NCBI RefSeq assembly: GCF_002232035.1
Contig: NZ_NKXR01000013.1
Location: forward strand, 1 to 64,000
Length of the DNA: 64,000 bases
Direction of reading: 5' to 3'
From: Collinsella sp. TF06-26
GTDB lineage: Bacteria; Actinomycetota; Coriobacteriia; Coriobacteriales; Coriobacteriaceae
Below, piece by piece: positions 14,893 to 23,833 of the stretch. A program made the translations under genes and the position numbers. Positions within the stretch are counted from its first letter, which is position 1. Every line of letters starts with the position of its first letter. The notes beneath the pieces were generated by a model that saw only the letters and a program-made list of their open reading frames with translations, was not told the origin of the DNA and searched no databases.

Positions 14893-15830
14893 TAGGCAGC
14901 CTCAATACGATGCAGGATATCCTCAACGACCTCATCGATCGTACATTCATCCATATCAAACCACACGATACGGTCATCGCGCTTAAACCACGAAAGCTGA
15001 CGCTTGGCATAACGACGCGAACGCATCTTAATGAGTTCGCGGGCCTCATCCATGCTCATCATGCCATTGAAAGCATCGATGATCTCTTTATAACCAATTG
15101 CCTGTATCGACGTCAGGGCATCTCCCAGCCCCTGGTCCATAAGACCGCGGACCTCATCAACAAGACCCTGCTCAAACATCAGATTGACGCGTAGGTTAAT
15201 GCGTTCATAGAGCACCTCGCGATTTCGCGTCAGGCCAAACCATAACGCATGATAATGCTCGCGCGGAAAACTAAACTGCGATTTTTGCTGCGCATAGGAA
15301 ACGCCATCATCGTGCATTTCGAGCGCGCGAATCACACGGCGCACGTTATGGGGATGAATAACAGCAGCCGATTCTGGATCGCGCTCGGCAAGCAAGGCAT
15401 GCAGTTCTTCCTCGCCAATACGCTCGGCAAGCTCCTGATAGCCCGCACGACGATCGTCCTCAAGTTCACCCGAGGGAAAGTCCATCTCATCGAGGGCGGC
15501 CTTGAGATACAGCCCCGTACCTCCGCAAAAAACCGGCAGGCAACCCGAACCAAGGAGACGTTCAACATGCGCGCGAGCGTCGGCCTGATAAAGCGCAGCA
15601 GAATATGCCACACCCGGCTCTACAATGTCGACGAGACGCAGCGGCACCGTGCACTCATCGGGCGCCATCTTTGCGGTACCGATGTCCATGCCGCGATAGA
15701 TTTGCATCGCATCGCACGACAGCACTTCGGACGAAAGACGAGCTGCCAAACGGTCGGCAACATCACTCTTACCAACCGCCGTCGGACCGACGATCGCAAC
15801 GGCGGAAAGACCTGCCCCGGGAGAAACCAT
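14892..15830 (-). CDS. miaA: tRNA dimethylallyltransferase
   Basis: Adds dimethylallyl to A37 of tRNAs reading UNN codons, the substrate for MiaB. The 312-residue protein has the P-loop GPTAVGKSDVA near residue 15, the DAMQIYRGMDIGTAKM catalytic segment, the PLRLVDIVEP region and a basic C-terminal helix RSRRYAKRQLSWFKRD. The start overlaps the miaB stop by 1 nt (TAATG), showing translational coupling. miaB lies directly upstream and hflX downstream. Confidence 0.97.
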   Translation of the reverse strand: MVSPGAGLSAVAIVGPTAVGKSDVADRLAARLSSEVLSCDAMQIYRGMDIGTAKMAPDECTVPLRLVDIVEPGVAYSAALYQADARAHVERLLGSGCLPVFCGGTGLYLKAALDEMDFPSGELEDDRRAGYQELAERIGEEELHALLAERDPESAAVIHPHNVRRVIRALEMHDDGVSYAQQKSQFSFPREHYHALWFGLTRNREVLYERINLRVNLMFEQGLVDEVRGLMDQGLGDALTSIQAIGYKEIIDAFNGMMSMDEARELIKMRSRRYAKRQLSWFKRDDRIVWFDMDECTIDEVVEDILHRIEAA

Positions 15831-17206
15831 TAGCGCGGCTCGCCCACAACGGAACCGGACAAATACCAGGTCTTGGCAACGTCAACGTCAACATCAACGA
15901 TCTTGCCAACAAGCTGATCGATGCTGTAACCCTCGGGGATAGGCGCATGCACGGTCTGATTCTTGGGACTCTTGCCCAGCAGGACCGCATCGTTCTTTTT
16001 ACTCGTTCCCTCAATGAGCGCGGGAACCACAGTATGAAGCTCACCCTGGTTATACTCGTGTGCCGTGGTCTCGATAACCTTAACCAGGCGGTTGAAACGC
16101 TCGAGAATAACCTCATGCGGCGTAGGATCGTCAATCTCGGCGGCCGGGGTACCGGCACGCTTGGAATAGATGAAGGTATAGGCCTGAGCGTAGCGGACCG
16201 TCTCGGCAAGCGAGAGCGTCTGCTCAAAGTCTTCTTCAGTCTCGCCCGGGAAGCCAACGATAATGTCGGTCGAGAGCGCGATATCGGGCATGCGGTTGCG
16301 AATGCGATCAACCAGGCCCAGATAGTCCTCGCGTGTATAACGGCGATTCATCTCTTTGAGGATCCGCGTCGAACCTGACTGGACGGCCAGGTGCAGTTGC
16401 GGCATTACGGCAGGTGTCTCGGCCATGGCGTCGATGGTCTCGGGCAGCAGGTCCTTAGGATGCGAAGACGTAAAGAAGATGCGCTCCACGCCCGTATCAC
16501 CCACGGCACGCAGCAGATCGGCAAAACGCGGCTTGCCAAACAGATCGCGACCATATGAGTTAACGTTTTGGCCCAGCAGCGTAATCTCACGCACGCCCTG
16601 GCGCACCAAACCGGTCACCTCGTCGACAATCTCCTCGAAGGGGCGGCTCTTTTCGCGACCGCGCACGTACGGCACGATGCAATAGGTGCAGAAATTATTG
16701 CAGCCCGTCATGATGGGCACCCAGGCGTGATACTGAGTCTCGCGATGCCACGGCATGCTCATGGCATCCGTATCCTCATGCTCATTGGTGCGGATATGAC
16801 GCTTACCATCAAGGAACGCCTCGGCAATGAGCTCGGCCACATGTGCAATGGAATGCGTGCCAAAGATGACATTGACGTTATCGACGTTGGTGAGCAGGCC
16901 CTCGCCATCGCGCTGCGCGATGCAACCGCCAACGGCAACCACGCGCTTGCCCGAAGGCGAAGGCGGCAGGCTTTTGCAGGAATTGCACTGACCGTACAGG
17001 CGAGTATCGGCGGCCTCGCGCACGCAGCAAGTCATGAAGACAACGATATCGGCATGCGCGGGATCGAGCGCCATGAGGCAGCCATACGAATCAAGCAAAC
17101 CGCTCACACGCTCGGAGTCGTGCTGATTCATCTGGCAGCCAAAGGTGCGGATAAAGTAGGTTTTACCGGCAAGAATATCGCGTACGGAACGCTGGTCCAT
17201 GTGCAT
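15830..17206 (-). CDS. miaB: tRNA-2-methylthio-N6-dimethylallyladenosine synthase
   Basis: A radical-SAM methylthiotransferase acting on i6A37 in tRNA. The protein (458 aa) has the N-terminal UPF0004 domain with cluster cysteines (GCQMNQHDSE, CCVREAA, GGCIAQR), the radical-SAM motif CNNFCTYC near residue 155, and a C-terminal TRAM RNA-binding domain. The ATG at 17206 has AGGA close upstream; an ATG two codons later is equally possible. It is the first gene of miaB-miaA-hflX. Confidence 0.95.
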   Translation of the reverse strand: MHMDQRSVRDILAGKTYFIRTFGCQMNQHDSERVSGLLDSYGCLMALDPAHADIVVFMTCCVREAADTRLYGQCNSCKSLPPSPSGKRVVAVGGCIAQRDGEGLLTNVDNVNVIFGTHSIAHVAELIAEAFLDGKRHIRTNEHEDTDAMSMPWHRETQYHAWVPIMTGCNNFCTYCIVPYVRGREKSRPFEEIVDEVTGLVRQGVREITLLGQNVNSYGRDLFGKPRFADLLRAVGDTGVERIFFTSSHPKDLLPETIDAMAETPAVMPQLHLAVQSGSTRILKEMNRRYTREDYLGLVDRIRNRMPDIALSTDIIVGFPGETEEDFEQTLSLAETVRYAQAYTFIYSKRAGTPAAEIDDPTPHEVILERFNRLVKVIETTAHEYNQGELHTVVPALIEGTSKKNDAVLLGKSPKNQTVHAPIPEGYSIDQLVGKIVDVDVDVAKTWYLSGSVVGEPR

Positions 17207-17245
17207 AAGTCCTAACGATGGGGAGCGAAACAAGGCAAGCAGAAG

Positions 17246-17563
17246 CTATGCCACAGGCTTAACATCATCCATGACGACGTTATCCATAGCAGCTCGATTG
17301 ATCTGGTGAACGTAGATAGAAAGGCGGATGGCCGTGCGCGACTCCCCGTTAATGAGGATGTCGGAGAACACGGGCGCGCAGGAAATATCAAAACCGGTTG
17401 GAATCAAAAAACCGCGCGCGATAGCAACGGCCTTAATGGCCTGGTTGACGGCACCGGCGCCGACACACTGGATGTTGACGGGTACACCATCCTTGACCAT
17501 GCCGGCGATGGCGCCGGCAACGGACGCTGGCGATGATTTGCTTGATACCTTCAGGCAATCCAT
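17246..17563 (-). CDS. spoVS: Stage V sporulation protein S (SpoVS, Alba-like)
   Basis: The 105-residue protein has the SpoVS hallmarks: LKVSSKSSPASVAGAIAGMV, VGAGAVNQAIKAVAIARGF and a GESRTAIRLSI end. SpoVS has an Alba-like fold and probably binds nucleic acid. In Bacillus it is needed for late spore coat steps and lies near rny. Here the host is presumably non-sporulating, so the protein likely has a general role. It lies in the rny-GHKL-spoVS run, with a 74-nt gap after the GHKL gene. The start at 17563 fits the family length exactly. Confidence 0.93.
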   Translation of the reverse strand: MDCLKVSSKSSPASVAGAIAGMVKDGVPVNIQCVGAGAVNQAIKAVAIARGFLIPTGFDISCAPVFSDILINGESRTAIRLSIYVHQINRAAMDNVVMDDVKPVA

Positions 17564-17637
17564 GAAGAAACTCCTGCATTTAAAAGTACGTTTTAACTGC
17601 AATAACTGTATCGTACCGAGTGGACTCGGTAAAGGCA

Positions 17638-18723
17638 CTATTCCTCTTTGGCAAGATCAAAGGTCACGGTGATTCGATCACGCGAAACACGGATCTTTGG
17701 GTCGCCGCAAAGGTTGAGATAGTACCGGGCGGCAAGGTCATTAAAGTCGCGCTCCACAGCACGCGAAAACTGTGCCATGTCATCCTTGGCAATACGTAGC
17801 CCGCGACGATCCTTCGCGAGATCGACAGGAGCCGGCGCATGCGAGGACGAATCACGCTCGCGCAGCAGACGCGCGGTCACACCGCGAACGGGCTTAATCT
17901 GCCCTGCCAAAATGCGATGGGCCGTGCGCTCGGACATCTCAAGACCCAAACCCGAACAAATACGGATAAAGTCCTCGGCATCAGAAGCAAGGCCTAAACG
18001 ATCGACAACCGGAAGCTCGCTCTCGTCATCAATGAACAGGAGACGAGACGTATCGAGCCGACTTGACGCTTGAGCATAAAGGGTCGCGGCAATCTCAGAC
18101 GGAGAACCGAGATAGACATCGCAACCACGCAACTCCTCGAGCGCAAACTCACAAGCAGCGCGAATAATATTATGTGGACCGCGAGCGCAGACATAACGTC
18201 CGTCCTCATCCTTGACGGCCTGGGGCCAGCTGGACTGATCGGCACGCTCACTGAGGCGGTCGGCCGCAACGCTTACCTTGAAGGCTGAACCAAGATCGAC
18301 GCCGGACGTGACCATACGGGCCTCGTCGGTGTTCTGCTTAATCGAAAACAATGCCATGCCACGACCGTGAACGCCCCAACGGTCCATCTTCATGCTCTCG
18401 AGCTTGGAGGTAACGCGGGCATCAAAGATTCGCTCTTGCATATCCTGCGGAACGCCAGAACCGTTATCCAGAAAGACAAGCGTGCGGACGCCATCTTCCT
18501 TGGTCGTGGCGAGATAGACCTTGTCGGCGCCGGCATCGCGAGCATTACGGAGCATTTCGATGACGATGTCCTCGACATGCTGGATGTCGTGCTTAGCCTG
18601 GCGCCGCTCGGCCTCCGAAACGCGGAGGCGGACATACCCCTCGCCAAGGTTCTCCTCGACACGAAGGTTGCCCTCCCCCGACATCGACGCGATAAATGAG
18701 ATGAGCTCGTTCGCGTCGCTCAT
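17638..18723 (-). CDS. GHKL-fold ATPase of unknown function
   Basis: The 361-residue protein has the Bergerat ATP-binding fold in its N-terminal third: N-box EMLRNARDAGAD (56-66), G1 DNGSGVP (86-92) and G2 GVHGRGMALFSIK (117-129). There is no histidine-phosphotransfer motif or transmembrane segment, so it is not a standard sensor kinase. MutL/Hsp90-like conformational ATPase behaviour is more likely. The C-terminal half has no domain I recognise. It starts 1 nt after rny ends and precedes spoVS, so a role with RNase Y or nucleic acids is plausible. Confidence 0.75.
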   Translation of the reverse strand: MSDANELISFIASMSGEGNLRVEENLGEGYVRLRVSEAERRQAKHDIQHVEDIVIEMLRNARDAGADKVYLATTKEDGVRTLVFLDNGSGVPQDMQERIFDARVTSKLESMKMDRWGVHGRGMALFSIKQNTDEARMVTSGVDLGSAFKVSVAADRLSERADQSSWPQAVKDEDGRYVCARGPHNIIRAACEFALEELRGCDVYLGSPSEIAATLYAQASSRLDTSRLLFIDDESELPVVDRLGLASDAEDFIRICSGLGLEMSERTAHRILAGQIKPVRGVTARLLRERDSSSHAPAPVDLAKDRRGLRIAKDDMAQFSRAVERDFNDLAARYYLNLCGDPKIRVSRDRITVTFDLAKEE

Positions 18724-18724
18724 G

Positions 18725-20275
18725 TTATTTAGCGATATCGACAGCGCGGCTCTCGCGAATCACGACGACGCGCACCTGACCGGGATACTCCATCTCTTCC
18801 TCGATCTGATGGGCGATATCGTGAGCCAGAACCGTGGACTGGGCATCGGAAATCTTGTCCGGCTGGACCATGACGTGGACCTCGCGACCGGCCTGCATGG
18901 CATAGGTACGTTCGACGCCGTCATGGGAGTTGGCGATCTCCTCGAGCTTCTCAAGACGCTTGATGTAGTTCTCGGCAGACTCGCGACGGGCACCGGGGCG
19001 AGAGGCAGAGACAGCATCAGCGGCCTGCACCAGGACATCGAGTACCGTGTTGGGGTCGACATCGGCATGGTGAGCCTCAATAGCGTGGACGATAACGGGC
19101 TTCTCGCCATAACGGCGGGCAAGCTCGGCGCCGATGACGGCATGCGGGCCCTCGACGTCGTGGTCGATTGCCTTGCCCAGGTCATGAAGCAGGCCGGCGC
19201 GCTTGGCGGTCACAACGTCCAGGCCAAGCTCGGAAGCCATCACGCCGCACAGATCAGAGACCTCGAGGGAATGCTGAAGCACGTTCTGACCAAACGAGGT
19301 ACGGTAGCGCAGGGCACCAAGGGTCTTGACGATCTCGGGGTGCAGATCGTGGATGCCGGTATCGAAGGCAGCCTGCTCGCCAGCCTCGCGCACGCGCTGC
19401 TGAACCAGGTCGGCGGCCTTGTGATACATCTCCTCGATACGGGCAGGGTGAATGCGGCCGTCGGCGATGAGGTTCTCGAGGGCGACACGGGCGGTCTCAC
19501 GACGGACCGGGTCGAAGCTCGAAAGAACGACTGTCTCGGGCGTGTCATCGATCACGAGGTTGACGCCGGAAACCTGCTCGAAGGTCCGGATGTTGCGACC
19601 CTCGCGACCGATGATACGGCCCTTGAGGTCATCAGAGGGAATGTGCACGGAGGTAACGGTGACCTCGGCAGTGTGGTCGGCAGCGCAGCGCTGAATCGCC
19701 AGAGACAGAATCTCCTGGGCGGTCTTGTGGCACTCGGCGCGAACCTGCTGCTCGGACTCGCGAATGATCGTGGCGGCCTCGTGGGTGACCTCGCCGCGAA
19801 CCTTATCGAGGAGCTCCTTGTGGGCGTCCTCGCGGGTAAGGTCGGCGATACGCTCGAGCTCGGAAGTCTGCTTTGCACAGAGCTCCTCGAGCTCACGGGA
19901 GCGCTTCTCGACCTGACCGGCCTGGCTGGACAGCTGATGCTCGCGCTTGTCGAGAGCGTCGTTGCGGCGATCAAGGGATTCCTCGCGCTGCATCACGCGG
20001 TTCTCGAGCGTACGAATCTCGTTCTTACGCTGCTTGTCCTCGGCCTCGGCGGCCTGCTTGTTCTTGATGATCTCCTCTTTAGCCTCGAGCAGAGCCTCTT
20101 TTTTGAGGGTCTCGGCCTGACGCTTAGCATCACCGATCAGGGACTCAGCCTGTGCGTGTGCCGACTGGATTTTTTCGTCGGCCTCGTGAAGACTACCCTG
20201 CTTGGCGGTGCGCATGTAGGCAATGGCGGCGATGGCACCCAAAACGATGCCAACGAGCGCTGCGATGATAGGCAT
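18725..20275 (-). CDS. rny: Ribonuclease Y
   Basis: A membrane-anchored endoribonuclease that starts mRNA decay. The 516-residue protein has an N-terminal transmembrane helix ([21 protein letters not shown]), a long coiled coil (about 25-190), a KH domain ([20 protein letters not shown]) and an HD domain with [10 protein letters not shown]. The ATG at 20275 is chosen because AGGAG lies 5 nt upstream; a GTG two codons earlier is too close to it. A sigma-70 promoter lies about 165 nt upstream, leaving a long 5' leader with two hairpins. Confidence 0.96.
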   Translation of the reverse strand: MPIIAALVGIVLGAIAAIAYMRTAKQGSLHEADEKIQSAHAQAESLIGDAKRQAETLKKEALLEAKEEIIKNKQAAEAEDKQRKNEIRTLENRVMQREESLDRRNDALDKREHQLSSQAGQVEKRSRELEELCAKQTSELERIADLTREDAHKELLDKVRGEVTHEAATIIRESEQQVRAECHKTAQEILSLAIQRCAADHTAEVTVTSVHIPSDDLKGRIIGREGRNIRTFEQVSGVNLVIDDTPETVVLSSFDPVRRETARVALENLIADGRIHPARIEEMYHKAADLVQQRVREAGEQAAFDTGIHDLHPEIVKTLGALRYRTSFGQNVLQHSLEVSDLCGVMASELGLDVVTAKRAGLLHDLGKAIDHDVEGPHAVIGAELARRYGEKPVIVHAIEAHHADVDPNTVLDVLVQAADAVSASRPGARRESAENYIKRLEKLEEIANSHDGVERTYAMQAGREVHVMVQPDKISDAQSTVLAHDIAHQIEEEMEYPGQVRVVVIRESRAVDIAK

Positions 20276-20310
20276 GCTCACTCCTTTTTATGGATTCGTT
20301 ACACAACAAA

Positions 20311-20412
20311 GCGAACCGTCCTTACGAACGGCTCGCGACATTTGAGTAATATGGGCGCAGCTTATGCGGGTCGGATACAGATAAACATATAAACAAACTC
20401 ATCACAGATGAG
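20311..20412 (-). promoter_or_regulatory. rny 5' leader with two hairpins
   Basis: On the minus strand a small stem CTCATC/GATGAG (20398-20412) is followed by TTTGTTT, like a weak attenuator. A second stem GCGAGCCGT/ACGGTTCGC (20311-20336, one G-U pair) lies about 36 nt before the rny start. Confidence 0.45.
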
Positions 20413-20441
20413 CACATATCACAAAGCAAATGACGCTGTTT

Positions 20442-20470
20442 ATCGTACGTTGAACCACAACAACTGTCAA
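20442..20470 (-). promoter_or_regulatory. rny promoter
   Basis: The -35 TTGACA (20465-20470) and -10 TACGAT (20442-20447) are separated by exactly 17 nt on the minus strand. The remaining gap 20471-20532 up to recX has no gene or clear signal. Confidence 0.75.
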
Positions 20471-20532
20471 ATAAATGCCCCCAACACGGCGGCTAAAACA
20501 CGGTGAGCGGCAGGGCCACAAAACGCATACGC

Positions 20533-21225
20533 CTAAACCGCACATTCCTCGCGTTCGGCATCGAGACGTGCCTTAACGGCATCGGCGGCGATATGATACG
20601 AGAAGCCCTTGCCCATCAAAAACCGAACCAGTTTTTCGAATCCGCGCGTCTCTGGAACACGCCGCTTGGCGAGCAGGGCTGACGCACGCGCCAAATCGTC
20701 TTCGACGGCAAAATAATCCTCGGGATAACCGGGAATGTCATCGAGCACGACATGACGGCGCTTGAGCTCGGTCTCGATTTTGCGCTGTCCCCAACCGCGC
20801 CGCTTGCGCTCCTCGATAAAGTACGAGCAAAAGCGGTTCTCGTCTAAAAAGCGATACTCGGTGGCGCGCTCGACGGCGAAATCGATCGCGGTCTGGTGAA
20901 AGCCGTAGCGAGCCAGCTTGTCACGGACCTCGCCCGTCGCATGGTCGCGGCGCGATAACATCTCGGTCACCATGGTAAGTGCACATTTACGCTCGACGAG
21001 CTGCACCGCCTCACGAAAGTTGTCCCAATCACAGGGAAGATCGGGGCGGTTTTTGACATACAGGCGCGCGACCCGCACGGGAATCCAAATGGACCGCTCA
21101 AAACCGCCCTCAAGCTCACAATCGATATGTGCGCAAGGCTTTTTGGACGCATACCCGCTCGAGAACGAGGAGGCCGCCTTCTTATCGGGAAAGACGACCG
21201 TGGCCTCGGTCACCGTATACGACAT
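20533..21225 (-). CDS. recX: Regulatory protein RecX
   Basis: RecX modulates RecA filaments. The 230-residue protein has the tandem three-helix RecX repeats (LSRRDHATGEVRDKLARYGF, FLDENRFCSYFIEERKRRGWGQRKIETELKRR, LVRFLMGKGFSYHIAADAV). An N-terminal part of about 75 residues resembles the extended actinobacterial forms. It starts 11 nt after recA, the usual arrangement, so it is expected to be expressed by read-through from recA. Confidence 0.93.
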   Translation of the reverse strand: MSYTVTEATVVFPDKKAASSFSSGYASKKPCAHIDCELEGGFERSIWIPVRVARLYVKNRPDLPCDWDNFREAVQLVERKCALTMVTEMLSRRDHATGEVRDKLARYGFHQTAIDFAVERATEYRFLDENRFCSYFIEERKRRGWGQRKIETELKRRHVVLDDIPGYPEDYFAVEDDLARASALLAKRRVPETRGFEKLVRFLMGKGFSYHIAADAVKARLDAEREECAV

Positions 21226-21236
21226 GAGCGTAGCCG

Positions 21237-22385
21237 CTACTCGTCGTCATCATCGAGCATGGCGGAACCATCGATGGCGTAAAGCTCGTCAAACTCCTCA
21301 GGCGCAGGCTGATCGGTCAGCTCGACCTCGGATGGAGCATCGTCGTCAAACTCAAGCCCGCAGGCAAGGCGGACCTTATGCTCAATCTCGTCGGCGCAAT
21401 CAGGGTGTTCGCGCAGGAACGCCTTGGCGGCCTCGCGACCGTTGCCGAGCTTGTCCTCGCCATAGGCAAACCAGGAGCCCATCTTCTTGCAAATGCCGCA
21501 CTCGACAGCCATGTCCAGAATCGAGCCCTCCTTAGAGATGCCCGTACCGTACATGATGTCGAACTCAGCAGAACGGAACGGAGCTGCCACCTTGTTCTTA
21601 ACGACCTTGGCGCGCACGCGGTTACCGATAACTTCATCCTTAAGCTTAATGCTGTCGATGCGGCGAATGTCGATACGCACCGAAGAGAAGAACTTAAGGG
21701 CGCGGCCGCCCGTCGTGGTCTCGGGGTTGCCGAACATGACGCCGATCTTCTCTCGCAGCTGGTTAATGAAGATGCATGTCGTGTTGGACTTGGACAGCGA
21801 GCCGGCGAGCTTGCGGAGCGCCTGACTCATCAGACGAGCTTGCAATCCGACCGTGGTATCGCCGATCTCTCCCTCGATCTCGGCACGCGGGGTCAGCGCG
21901 GCGACGGAGTCGACGACGATGGCATCGATGGCGCCGGAACGCACGAGCATGTCAACAATCTCGAGCGCCTGCTCACCCGTATCAGGCTGGGAAATCAGTA
22001 CCTCGTCGATATCCACGCCAATGCGCGCGGCATACGTGGGATCGAGCGCGTGCTCGGCATCGATAAATGCCACCACGCCACCCATTGCCTGGGCTTCGGC
22101 CAGGATCTCGAGCGAAAGCGTCGTCTTACCGGAGGACTCAGGACCGTAAATCTCGACGATACGGCCGCGCGGCACACCGCCGATACCCAGAGCGGCATCG
22201 AGTGCCAGAGCGCCCGTGGGGATGGCCTCAACCTCAAGCTCGGGGCCGCCGTCACCATACCTCATGATGGAGCCTTGACCGAACTTCTTCTCGATCTCGG
22301 CCTTGGTGGTGGCGATCATCTCATCGCGCTCTTTACCCGTCGTGCGAGCATGAACGGTACGTACGGGACCTGAATTCTTGGCCAT
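21237..22385 (-). CDS. recA: Recombinase RecA
   Basis: The strand-exchange protein and LexA co-protease. The 382-residue sequence has Walker [10 protein letters not shown] (81-89), the MAW-like segment, LMSQALRKL in L1 and the [21 protein letters not shown]2 loop; the C-terminus is acidic (DDDDE). The start at 22385 has GGAGGG upstream. A consensus promoter with a LexA box in its spacer, preceded by phased repeats, lies upstream. cinA is the preceding gene and recX the next, matching other Actinobacteria and the cinA-recA competence operon of streptococci. Confidence 0.98.
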   Translation of the reverse strand: MAKNSGPVRTVHARTTGKERDEMIATTKAEIEKKFGQGSIMRYGDGGPELEVEAIPTGALALDAALGIGGVPRGRIVEIYGPESSGKTTLSLEILAEAQAMGGVVAFIDAEHALDPTYAARIGVDIDEVLISQPDTGEQALEIVDMLVRSGAIDAIVVDSVAALTPRAEIEGEIGDTTVGLQARLMSQALRKLAGSLSKSNTTCIFINQLREKIGVMFGNPETTTGGRALKFFSSVRIDIRRIDSIKLKDEVIGNRVRAKVVKNKVAAPFRSAEFDIMYGTGISKEGSILDMAVECGICKKMGSWFAYGEDKLGNGREAAKAFLREHPDCADEIEHKVRLACGLEFDDDAPSEVELTDQPAPEEFDELYAIDGSAMLDDDDE

Positions 22386-22415
22386 GAATAGCCCTCCTCT
22401 TAACAACCTGCATCG

Positions 22416-22444
22416 ATAATAAACGAACGGCTGTTCGTGGTCAA
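22416..22444 (-). promoter_or_regulatory. recA promoter with LexA box in the spacer
   Basis: The -35 TTGACC (22439-22444) and -10 TATTAT (22416-22421) are 17 nt apart on the minus strand. A perfect LexA box CGAAC-N4-GTTCG occupies 22424-22437, so LexA would block polymerase directly. Confidence 0.9.
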
Positions 22445-22476
22445 CCGTTCAGGCCAATCATATGCAGGCAGTCTTT

Positions 22477-22520
22477 CCAAAACCCAACCAAACGCCGACC
22501 AAACACTGACCAAATGCTTG
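22477..22520 (-). promoter_or_regulatory. 11-bp-phased direct repeats upstream of recA
   Basis: Read on the minus strand, four TTTGG units recur every 11 nt (plus-strand CCAAA at 22477, 22488, 22499 and 22510); the best are TTTGGTCAG and TTTGGTCGG. They begin 33 nt upstream of the -35. The same unit and spacing occur before comEA. This looks like a multi-site activator region. The rest of the gap to cinA (22521-22611) shows nothing else. Confidence 0.6.
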
Positions 22521-22611
22521 ACCACAAAGGGGCAAATAAGAACAAGAAAGGCAAAAATACACCTATGACCAGCGCAAACGCTAAATTCGTCAGGGGTCCC
22601 TATCTCCACAA

Positions 22612-22635
22612 TTAAGGGGCCCGAAGGCCCCTTAA
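22612..22635 (-). terminator. Hairpin after cinA
   Basis: Arms TTAAGGGGCC (22612-22621) and GGCCCCTTAA (22626-22635) enclose a CGAA-type tetraloop. The following T-run is weak (TTAATTG), so termination may be partial, allowing some cinA read-through to recA. Confidence 0.6.
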
Positions 22636-22642
22636 AACACGT

Positions 22643-23173
22643 CTATTCCATAGAGTTAAGCACAAGGACAATGCGTCCCAATGCCTCCGCGACCGCATGG
22701 GCACGAACACACGAACGGTCGCCCTCATAGTGGCAGCGCACAGAGTCCACGACCGGCACTTCCCCATCAGCCGCGCGATACGCCCAGCCAATATAGAAAG
22801 TGCCAGCCGGATCGTCCTCAGTGCCGCCGCCGGGGCCGGCATAACCCGTTGCGCTCACGGCAATATCGCTCTGGTACAGCTCCAGCGAACCCGCCGCCAT
22901 CTCGCGCGCGGTCTGATGTGACACCGCGGTATAGCGGTCGAGCGTCTCCTGCTCAACACCCAGAACACGATGCTTGATCTCATCGCAGTAGGTCACCGCA
23001 CCGCCACGCAGCACCGCCGAGGCACCCGGGATATCGGCAATCGACGAGGCGATCATACCAGCCGTCAGCGACTCAGCCGTCGAAACCGTCACGCCCCGAG
23101 CGCTCGCGCGCTCGACAATATCGCGCGCCAGCTCCTCGTTATGTGCGGAAATCTGCTCAAAAGAGTCCGTCAT
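22643..23173 (-). CDS. cinA: CinA C-terminal domain protein (nicotinamide-nucleotide amidase)
   Basis: The roughly 176-residue protein is only the CinA C-terminal (PncC) domain: STAESLTAGMIASSIADIPGASAVLRGGAVTY with the catalytic-serine region and VSATGYAGPGGGTEDDPAGTFYIGW. It deamidates nicotinamide mononucleotide in NAD recycling. In streptococci full-length cinA is part of the late competence operon with recA. Here it also precedes recA. The ATG at 23173 is favoured, though a GTG two codons upstream is possible. It starts close behind pgsA and belongs to the rnj-ftsK operon. Confidence 0.93.
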   Translation of the reverse strand: MTDSFEQISAHNEELARDIVERASARGVTVSTAESLTAGMIASSIADIPGASAVLRGGAVTYCDEIKHRVLGVEQETLDRYTAVSHQTAREMAAGSLELYQSDIAVSATGYAGPGGGTEDDPAGTFYIGWAYRAADGEVPVVDSVRCHYEGDRSCVRAHAVAEALGRIVLVLNSME

Positions 23174-23185
23174 ACCCACCAGGAC

Positions 23186-23824
23186 CTAGACCGAAAAGAC
23201 GATCTTGCGGCAGTTCCAGAAGTACTGGGCGCCCGAGATAACGGTCAGGACAACGGCAACGGCGTACAGGAAGCGCGACACCGAGTAGATGCCGAGCGTC
23301 AGCGCCAGCGGGCCAAGGTGCAAGCCGGCCATCGCAAAGACGCACAGGTAACCGCAGATGGAGACCATCGTGGTCGCCGTCTTGTACTTGCCAAGCTTAT
23401 CGGCGGCAACGACCACGCCGGCGGCACTCGCAACCATGCGCAGGGCGCTTACCAACAGCTCGCGGAACAAGATGATGAACACGGACCAAACCGACACAGC
23501 GCCAAAGTCCAAGAACAGCAGCAAGGCCGAGAACACGAGTAGCTTGTCGGCGATGGGGTCCAAGAATTTACCGAAGTCGGTAATCTCGTTGCGCGAGCGC
23601 GCCAGATAGCCGTCAACTTTATCGGTGCACGACAGGATGACATACAGGATGAAGGCTGCGGCGGCGAGCGGGCCGTCGAAGGTGCTCCAATCCGTACCGG
23701 CAACGCTCATGTGAGACAGCGCCGACACGATCATGAACACCGGGATAAAGACGATGCGCACACACGTCACGATATTGGCGGGCGTCCAGACACTCGTCAG
23801 TTCCTTATTGCTCTCGTTAGCCAC
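23186..23824 (-). CDS. pgsA: CDP-diacylglycerol-glycerol-3-phosphate 3-phosphatidyltransferase
   Basis: Makes phosphatidylglycerophosphate, the committed step to phosphatidylglycerol and cardiolipin. The 212-residue membrane protein begins WTPANIVTCVRI and has the full motif DG-x2-AR-x8-G-x3-D-x3-D starting at KVDGYLAR. It matches canonical PgsA better than the homologue at 2273-2977. Its place between rimO and cinA is the standard actinobacterial order. Confidence 0.95.
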   Translation of the reverse strand: MANESNKELTSVWTPANIVTCVRIVFIPVFMIVSALSHMSVAGTDWSTFDGPLAAAAFILYVILSCTDKVDGYLARSRNEITDFGKFLDPIADKLLVFSALLLFLDFGAVSVWSVFIILFRELLVSALRMVASAAGVVVAADKLGKYKTATTMVSICGYLCVFAMAGLHLGPLALTLGIYSVSRFLYAVAVVLTVISGAQYFWNCRKIVFSV

Positions 23825-23833
23825 AACGCGCTC

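Noticed and set aside
22477-22525. CRISPR-like array upstream of recA
   Set aside because: The units are only 5-9 nt with an 11-nt period and no spacers. They fit phased protein-binding sites.
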